Assembly (NCBI GenBank): GCA_040752635.1
Contig: JBFMGS010000043.1
Coordinates: 1 to 19,370 of the forward strand
Direction of reading: 5' to 3'
Origin: JBFMGS01 sp040752635
GTDB taxonomy: Bacteria > Bacillota > SHA-98 > UBA4971
DNA length: 19,370 nt
The notes under the pieces were generated by a model. That model saw only the letters and a program-made list of their open reading frames with translations, was not told the origin of the DNA and did no database searches. Within the stretch, counting starts at the first letter, position 1; each line of letters begins with the position of its first letter. The position numbers and the translations under genes are program-made. This document shows positions 14,699-19,370 of the stretch, one piece after another.

Positions 14699-15948
14699 CG
14701 ATAACCGAAAAGATCCTGGCGGCCCATGCCGGAAGAGATCGCGTTGAGCCCGGAGAGTTGATAAGCGTCAAGGTGGATATGGTTCTAGGGAACGATGTCA
14801 CCGCCCCGGTGGCCATAGACCAGTTCAGGAAGATCGGTGCGAAAAAGGTCTTCGATCCAAATAGAATCGCCCTTGTGCCCGATCATTTCACCCCTAACAA
14901 GGACATAAAGTCCGCAGAACAATGCGCCAAATTGAGAGAGTTCGCCAGAGAACACGGCATACAACACTATTATGAGATAGGCCGGATGGGTATCGAGCAC
15001 TGTCTCCTTCCTGAGCAGGGACTTGTACGCCCCGGAGACGTTGTCATCGGAGCGGACTCCCATACCTGCACCTACGGTGCTCTGGGGGCTTTCGGCACCG
15101 GGGTAGGAAGCACGGACATGGCCGCGGCCATGGTCCTCGGCGAGATCTGGCTGAAGGTGCCCGAAAGCATGAAGTTCTTGTACCATGGTAAGCCGCAGCG
15201 CTGGGTCTACGGGAAGGATCTCATCCTTTACACTATAGGAGACATAGGCGTGGACGGGGCGCTTTACAAGGCCATGGAATTCTGTGGGGAATCCATAGAG
15301 AACCTCTCGATGGACAGCAGGTTCACCATGGCCAATATGGCGGTGGAGGCCGGAGCGAAGAACGGCATCGTGGAACCTGACAAGGTGACCCTTGAGTATG
15401 TTCGGGAGAGAGTGAAAGGCGATTACCGGGTTTTCAGAAGCGATCCCGACGCTAGCTACAGCGCCGTGTACGAGTACGACGCAGGCAAGATAGAACCCCA
15501 GGTAGCCTTCCCCCATCTGCCAGACAATGTCAGACCCATCAGCGAAGTCGGAGAGGTACGAATAGACCAGGTGGTCATAGGTTCCTGCACCAACGGGCGT
15601 ATGGAAGACTTGCGTGCCGCCGCCGACGTGCTGCGGGGAAGGAAGGTTCACTCCAGAGTGCGGTTGCTGGTATTCCCGGGGACTCAGCAGATCTACCTCC
15701 AAGCTATGCGCGAGGGGCTTCTCGAGGTCTTCGTGGAAGCGGGCGGTGCCGTCAGCACCCCGACCTGCGGGCCATGCCTTGGCGGGCACATGGGCGTTCT
15801 GGCTGAAGGAGAAAGGGCCGTAGCCACGACCAACCGCAACTTCGTCGGCCGGATGGGCCACCCGAAGAGCGAGGTCTACCTGTCAAACGCGGCGGTAGCG
15901 GCGGCCTCAGCAGTCACGGGGTGCATAGCCAGCCCTGAGGAACTCTAG
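14695..15948 (+). CDS. leuC: 3-isopropylmalate dehydratase, large subunit
   Basis: LeuC is the aconitase-family [4Fe-4S] subunit that, with LeuD, isomerises 2- to 3-isopropylmalate; in organisms with CimA the same pair often isomerises citramalate. The 417-residue, roughly 420-aa LeuC/HacA-type protein shows DSHTCTYGALGAFGTGVGSTD and the three cluster cysteines C298 (GSCTNGR), C358 and C361 (TCGPCLGGHMG). The ATG at 14695 gives MTITEKILAAHAG with GAGGT about 9 bp upstream; the TTG at 14689 would add two residues and lies only 4 bp from that site. The gap after leuA is 89 bp and holds a possible coupling ORF. leuD follows 30 bp later. Confidence 0.95.
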   Translation: MTITEKILAAHAGRDRVEPGELISVKVDMVLGNDVTAPVAIDQFRKIGAKKVFDPNRIALVPDHFTPNKDIKSAEQCAKLREFAREHGIQHYYEIGRMGIEHCLLPEQGLVRPGDVVIGADSHTCTYGALGAFGTGVGSTDMAAAMVLGEIWLKVPESMKFLYHGKPQRWVYGKDLILYTIGDIGVDGALYKAMEFCGESIENLSMDSRFTMANMAVEAGAKNGIVEPDKVTLEYVRERVKGDYRVFRSDPDASYSAVYEYDAGKIEPQVAFPHLPDNVRPISEVGEVRIDQVVIGSCTNGRMEDLRAAADVLRGRKVHSRVRLLVFPGTQQIYLQAMREGLLEVFVEAGGAVSTPTCGPCLGGHMGVLAEGERAVATTNRNFVGRMGHPKSEVYLSNAAVAAASAVTGCIASPEEL

Positions 15949-15978
15949 CATAACCACCAAGCAGCGCAGGTGATGACT

Positions 15979-16479
15979 TTGGCTATCAAAGGCAAGGTAT
16001 GGAAGTTCGGGGACAATGTGGATACCGACGTAATCATCCCGGCAAGGTACCTTAATACGTCGGATCCGGTAGAGCTGGCCAAGCATTGTATGGAGGACGC
16101 AGACCCGCGATTTGCCAGCGAGGTAGAGAAGGGTGACATCATTGTTGGCGGCAGGAACTTCGGTTGCGGAAGCTCTAGGGAGCATGCTCCCATTGCCATC
16201 AAAGCGGCGGGCGTCTCGTGCGTCATCGCTGAGTCTTTTGCTCGGATATTCTTCCGCAACGCCCTGAATACTGGCATGCCCATCCTGGAGTCTCCTGAGG
16301 CAGCTCGACGAATAGAAGCGGGGGACGTTGTCGAAGTCTTCATGGGCGAAGGCCTGATCCGGAACCTGAGTCGGGGCGAAGAGTATAAGGCAGCCCCCTT
16401 CCCCGAGTTTATGCAGAGGATTGTGGATTGCGGGGGCCTCATCAATTACGTACGCGAGAGGATAACGAATGAATCATGA
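15979..16479 (+). CDS. leuD: 3-isopropylmalate dehydratase, small subunit
   Basis: LeuD is the swivel-domain partner of LeuC. The 166-residue protein has GKVWKFGDNVDTDVIIPARYL near the N-terminus, GGRNFGCGSSREHAPIAIK in the middle, and the ARIFFRNALNTG segment, all typical of the bacterial/archaeal small subunit. Start choice is open: the TTG at 15979 gives MAIKGKVWKFG with AGGTGA 5 bp upstream and matches the usual N-terminus, while ATG 15973 or GTG 15970 add two or three residues but overlap that Shine-Dalgarno. The stop overlaps the leuB start by 4 bp (ATGA). The protein may also serve the citramalate branch together with LeuC. Confidence 0.93.
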   Translation: MAIKGKVWKFGDNVDTDVIIPARYLNTSDPVELAKHCMEDADPRFASEVEKGDIIVGGRNFGCGSSREHAPIAIKAAGVSCVIAESFARIFFRNALNTGMPILESPEAARRIEAGDVVEVFMGEGLIRNLSRGEEYKAAPFPEFMQRIVDCGGLINYVRERITNES

Positions 16480-17594
16480 AGCAGCCAGCTTACAAGACGA
16501 TGAGGGAGACGCAGGTGTTCAAGATCGCGCTCTTGCCCGGTGACGGGATAGGTCCGGAGGTAGTGAAGGAAGCTACGAAGGTACTGCGGGCGATAGGGGA
16601 GAGGTACTCATACGAGTTTGCGTTTGCAGAAGGCCTCATAGGAGGGGCTGCCATAGATGCCGCGGGGGTGCCGTTGCCTCAGGACACCCTTGAGCTTTGC
16701 CTCAATTCCGATGCTGTGCTTTTGGGGGCGGTGGGGGGCCCAAAGTGGGACGGCCTTCCGGGGGACAGGCGGCCTGAGGCAGCGCTTCTCGGCTTGCGCA
16801 AGACCTTACAGGTGTTCGCGAATTTGCGACCGGTCCGGCTTTTCCCTCCACTAGTGGGCGCGTCCACTCTTAAGAGGCACGTGGTGGAGGGAACGGACCT
16901 GGTGGTAGTCAGGGAACTGACTGGAGGGGTATATTTCGGGCAACCCAAAGGTCGTTTGGCTGCGAACGGCGATCCGGGGGCTTTGGATACCATGGTCTAC
17001 ACCAGGTCAGAAGTGGAACGGGTGGCGAGAGTTGCTTTTGAGTTGGCTTCAGGGCGCAGGAGGAAACTGACCTCTGTAGACAAGGCCAACGTTTTGGAGA
17101 GCTCGAGGTTATGGCGCGAGGTCGTTGTCGAAGTGGGCAAGGAGTACCCGGGTGTGGAACTCAACCACATGTACGTGGACAACTGCGCCATGCAACTCGT
17201 CCGTGTTCCCAGGCAATTCGATGTCATTCTCACCGAGAACATGTTCGGGGATATCCTCAGCGATGAAGCAGCGATGTTGACCGGATCCCTGGGCATGCTG
17301 CCTTCGGCCAGCCTTGGTCACGGCAGGGTGGCCTTGTACGAACCCGTACACGGCTCTGCGCCTGACATTGCCGGGAAGAACGCTGCTAACCCACTGGGGG
17401 CGGTGTTATCCGCGGCAATGCTCTTGAGGTATTCGTTGCGCCTGGATGAAGAGCCTTCGGCGGTGGAGGCGGCTGTGACGAGAGTCCTGGAAAAGGGGTA
17501 CCGGACGGCGGACGTCTTCGAAGAGGGAATGACCCTCGTGGGCACGGCGGAGATGGGTGATCTTCTGGTCAAAGAAATCCTCCAACTGGAATGA
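16476..17594 (+). CDS. leuB: 3-isopropylmalate dehydrogenase
   Basis: LeuB oxidatively decarboxylates 3-isopropylmalate to 2-ketoisocaproate with NAD+; the enzyme family also handles 3-methylmalate in the citramalate route. The 372-residue protein has LLPGDGIGPEVVKEA (19-33), LLGLRKTLQVFANLRPVRLFP (103-123, substrate-recognition arginines), RELTGGVYFGQPKGR (145-159), the metal-binding DILSDEAAML and the NAD-site HGSAPDIAGKNAANP. The ATG at 16476 overlaps the leuD stop as ATGA and lacks a close Shine-Dalgarno, so translational coupling is likely. An in-frame ATG at 16500 would remove eight poorly conserved residues and is a possible alternative. The gap to hom is 78 bp. Confidence 0.96.
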   Translation: MKQPAYKTMRETQVFKIALLPGDGIGPEVVKEATKVLRAIGERYSYEFAFAEGLIGGAAIDAAGVPLPQDTLELCLNSDAVLLGAVGGPKWDGLPGDRRPEAALLGLRKTLQVFANLRPVRLFPPLVGASTLKRHVVEGTDLVVVRELTGGVYFGQPKGRLAANGDPGALDTMVYTRSEVERVARVAFELASGRRRKLTSVDKANVLESSRLWREVVVEVGKEYPGVELNHMYVDNCAMQLVRVPRQFDVILTENMFGDILSDEAAMLTGSLGMLPSASLGHGRVALYEPVHGSAPDIAGKNAANPLGAVLSAAMLLRYSLRLDEEPSAVEAAVTRVLEKGYRTADVFEEGMTLVGTAEMGDLLVKEILQLE

Positions 17595-17672
17595 GCACTG
17601 ATGACGCAGGGAGGAACGGCTGTCGGCCGGCAAGGCAGCGGTCAGCCGGGAAGACGGCGAGGAGGCATCTAT

Positions 17673-19046
17673 ATGCACTACGTGGACGCAGTTAGGGTTG
17701 GCATCTTGGGATGCGGCACTGTCGGAGGTGGCGTGGTACGAGTTCTGACCGAAAACTACGACGAGATTGCAAGGAAGCTAGGAGTCCCTATAGTAGTGAA
17801 GAAGGTCCTGGTCAAGAACCTCTCAAAGGAGCGTTCTATTAACCTGGATCCAGGAGTCTTGACTACAGAGGCAGGCGACATCCTTAACGATGACAGTATT
17901 GACGTCGTTGCGGAGGTCATGGGCGGCGTAAACCCGGCGAAACAATACGTGTTATCTGCCCTTGGTGCAGGCAAGCACGTTGTGACCGCCAACAAGGAGC
18001 TTCTCGCAAAGCATGGGCGCGAGTTGTGGGAGGTGGCGGAGCGAACCCGCTCGGCATTCCGGTTCGAAGCCAGCGTGGCTGCGGGGATCCCTATCATTAA
18101 AGCGCTTCAGGAATGCTTAGCCTCCAACCGCATCCGTGAGATCAGTGGCATAGTCAACGGGACGACGAACTACATTCTGACTAAGATGGCCCGGGAGGGC
18201 TGGGAGTTTGAACGTGCGCTCAGAGACGCGCAAGACAAAGGGTATGCCGAGAGAGATCCTTCATCCGACATAGATGGGCTGGATGCTGCCTACAAGCTCT
18301 CGATCCTTGCCTCCGTCGGCTTCGGGGCCGAGGTGGCCCCCGAGCAGGTCTACGCCGAGGGCATCCGCAAAGTATCCAAGACCGACATCCAGTATGCAAG
18401 AGAACTCGGATACGAAGTCAAGTTGCTCGCTATTGCAAAGCTTGATGGCGAGGGCTTGCAGGTCAGGGTCCATCCGGCGTTTGTTCCAACTTGGCATCCG
18501 CTCGCATCGGTCAACGATTCGTTCAACGCCATATTCGTGCGGGGCAACGCCGTCGGCAGCCTCATGTTTTACGGAAGAGGGGCAGGAGCAGGACCGACGG
18601 CAAGCGCCGTGGTCTCCGACATCATGGATGTAGCGCGAGGGCTCTCGCAGAACGGTCGCCACTACTGCCCGGAGGTTTTCAAGCCCTGGGGCGGGCACCT
18701 CGATGTGCAACAAATGGAAGAGATCGAAACCCGTTACTACATTCGGCTGCAGGTCGTGGACAGGCCCGGCGTGCTGGCGGTGATAGCAAAGGCCTTCGGG
18801 GATAACCACGTAAGCCTTGAATCGGTAATTCAAAAAGGTACCGGGTTGCCAGTTGTCGGGCTCGTCTTCATAACGCATGCTGTCAAAGAAAAGAATCTGC
18901 GCTCTGCGCTGGCGTGTATCCGTACGCTGTCTGTCGTCAGGGAGGTTGCCAGCGTCATCCGCGTCGAAGCAGGCATCGAAGCGGACACTCAGCGCGCAGA
19001 TATCATCGACCCGGGTCTTTGCGAGGATCGCACGGCTGGCTGTTAG
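17673..19046 (+). CDS. hom: Homoserine dehydrogenase with ACT domain
   Basis: Hom reduces aspartate semialdehyde to homoserine, the branch point for threonine and methionine. The 457-residue protein has the NAD(P)-binding GILGCGTVGGGVV (10-22), TANKELLAKHG (105-115), EASVAAGIPIIKAL (132-145), NGTTNYILTKM (162-172) and the substrate site DPSSDIDGLDAAYK (195-208). A C-terminal ACT domain (about 354-430, YYIRLQVVDRPGVLAVIAKAF) normally gives threonine inhibition. About 25 further residues after the ACT domain look non-conserved. The ATG at 17673 is supported by GAGGAGG 7 bp upstream; the open frame reaches an ATG at 17601, but those 24 residues are Gly/Arg-rich and lack a good site. It is probably co-transcribed with leuACDB and so under the leucine T-box. 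No terminator was seen after it. Confidence 0.96.
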   Translation: MHYVDAVRVGILGCGTVGGGVVRVLTENYDEIARKLGVPIVVKKVLVKNLSKERSINLDPGVLTTEAGDILNDDSIDVVAEVMGGVNPAKQYVLSALGAGKHVVTANKELLAKHGRELWEVAERTRSAFRFEASVAAGIPIIKALQECLASNRIREISGIVNGTTNYILTKMAREGWEFERALRDAQDKGYAERDPSSDIDGLDAAYKLSILASVGFGAEVAPEQVYAEGIRKVSKTDIQYARELGYEVKLLAIAKLDGEGLQVRVHPAFVPTWHPLASVNDSFNAIFVRGNAVGSLMFYGRGAGAGPTASAVVSDIMDVARGLSQNGRHYCPEVFKPWGGHLDVQQMEEIETRYYIRLQVVDRPGVLAVIAKAFGDNHVSLESVIQKGTGLPVVGLVFITHAVKEKNLRSALACIRTLSVVREVASVIRVEAGIEADTQRADIIDPGLCEDRTAGC

Positions 19047-19370
19047 AAAGGTCTCGGCAAGAAAAGGTCCGGGTAGGCATCAGATTCGGGTATGGTATGC
19101 TTTATCTCAGCCCGCAACGACTCAGGGCACAGCACGCTCCACGTTCTAGGACCGACTTTGGCCGCGGGTGCCACGTGTTGGCACAGCGGTCTATCTATCC
19201 GATTGCTCTGTCCAGGCTGCCTGACGAGGTCTCTGAAAAAGTCGCTCGGGACGCACGATCTGACACACGGGTCGCTGCCAAAAGCTTTTACAACCAGGTT
19301 AGGGTGGGCCTCCGAGGCAGTTCTTCAGAGACCGACCTCTTCGGCGTCTGATAGCCAACAAATGCCATCC
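19047..19370. other. Region after hom, no confident gene
   Basis: There is no clear rho-independent terminator behind hom, and no thrB or thrC sequence begins before the window ends. A frame open through 19175-19351 has coding-like composition (described separately). A perfect 10-bp inverted repeat, GGTCTCTGAA (19228-19237) and TTCAGAGACC (19324-19333), is spaced by 86 bp, too far apart for a terminator. Confidence 0.5.
19175..19351 (+). CDS. Possible short hypothetical protein or gene remnant
   Basis: From the GTG at 19175 a 58-residue frame runs to TGA at 19349-19351. Its second half, including LPDEVSEKVARDARSD and RVAAKSFYNQVRVG, has a balanced, hydrophilic, helix-like composition that looks more like protein than an off-frame translation. 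I do not recognise the family. The start is poorly supported (weak GGGTG about 5 bp upstream), and the frame is open back through the hom 3' end, so the true start, if any, is uncertain. It could be a small gene, a decayed fragment or chance. Confidence 0.25.
   Translation: MLAQRSIYPIALSRLPDEVSEKVARDARSDTRVAAKSFYNQVRVGLRGSSSETDLFGV

Noticed and set aside
14785..15861. 358-codon minus-strand frame opposite leuC
   Set aside because: leuC has all its cluster cysteines and motifs in the plus strand; the antisense translation shows no domain and no ribosome binding site was needed to explain it.
17601..17672. 24-residue N-terminal extension of Hom from ATG 17601
   Set aside because: It is Gly/Arg-rich, lacks a good ribosome binding site, and covers the GAGGAGG that serves ATG 17673.
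1..19370. Defence system, prophage, transposon or CRISPR
   Set aside because: Every long, motif-bearing frame is a core amino-acid biosynthesis enzyme; no transposase, integrase, direct-repeat array or toxin-antitoxin pair was recognisable.

Overview
The window is a compact block of amino-acid biosynthesis genes from a bacterium, most likely a moderately GC-rich (roughly 55-60% by eye) member of the Firmicutes/Bacillota or a close relative. Reasons: a textbook T-box (tRNA-sensing) leader upstream of leuA, strong AGGAGG-type ribosome binding sites, several TTG and GTG starts, and citramalate synthase placed among the ilv genes. No mobile elements, CRISPR arrays, tRNA or rRNA genes were seen. 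Species cannot be named from sequence alone.

Layout. (1) 1-4769, plus strand: the later part of a histidine operon, hisC (5' end outside the window)-hisB-hisH-hisA-hisF-hisIE. A 200-bp gap between hisF and hisIE holds a hairpin and a possible 29-codon ORF. hisG and hisD are not in the window and may lie to the left. (2) 4894-12336, minus strand: ilvB-ilvN-ilvC-cimA-ilvD-proC, closely packed and running leftwards to meet hisIE tail to tail. (3) 12337-13048: a divergent control region. It has back-to-back sigma-A-type promoters, one for ilvB (minus) and one for leu (plus). The leu promoter feeds a leader of about 460 nt containing a T-box with a CUC (leucine) specifier and a mutually exclusive antiterminator/terminator pair. 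(4) 13049-19046, plus strand: leuA-leuC-leuD-leuB-hom. (5) 19047-19370: no confident gene.

How the genes work together. IlvBN, IlvC and IlvD make 2-ketoisovalerate (to valine and leucine) and 2-keto-3-methylvalerate (to isoleucine). LeuA, LeuCD and LeuB convert 2-ketoisovalerate to the leucine precursor. CimA condenses pyruvate and acetyl-CoA to citramalate; LeuCD and LeuB can carry this on to 2-ketobutyrate, giving an isoleucine route without threonine deaminase. No ilvA and no branched-chain aminotransferase gene lies in the window. Hom supplies homoserine for threonine and methionine, and ProC makes proline.

Most of the block is standard metabolism. The points most worth a second look are the long leucine T-box leader, the palindrome inside the ilvB promoter, a ketol-acid reductoisomerase cofactor loop that has lost its usual serines, and two short ORFs with good ribosome binding sites in the hisF-hisIE and leuA-leuC gaps.
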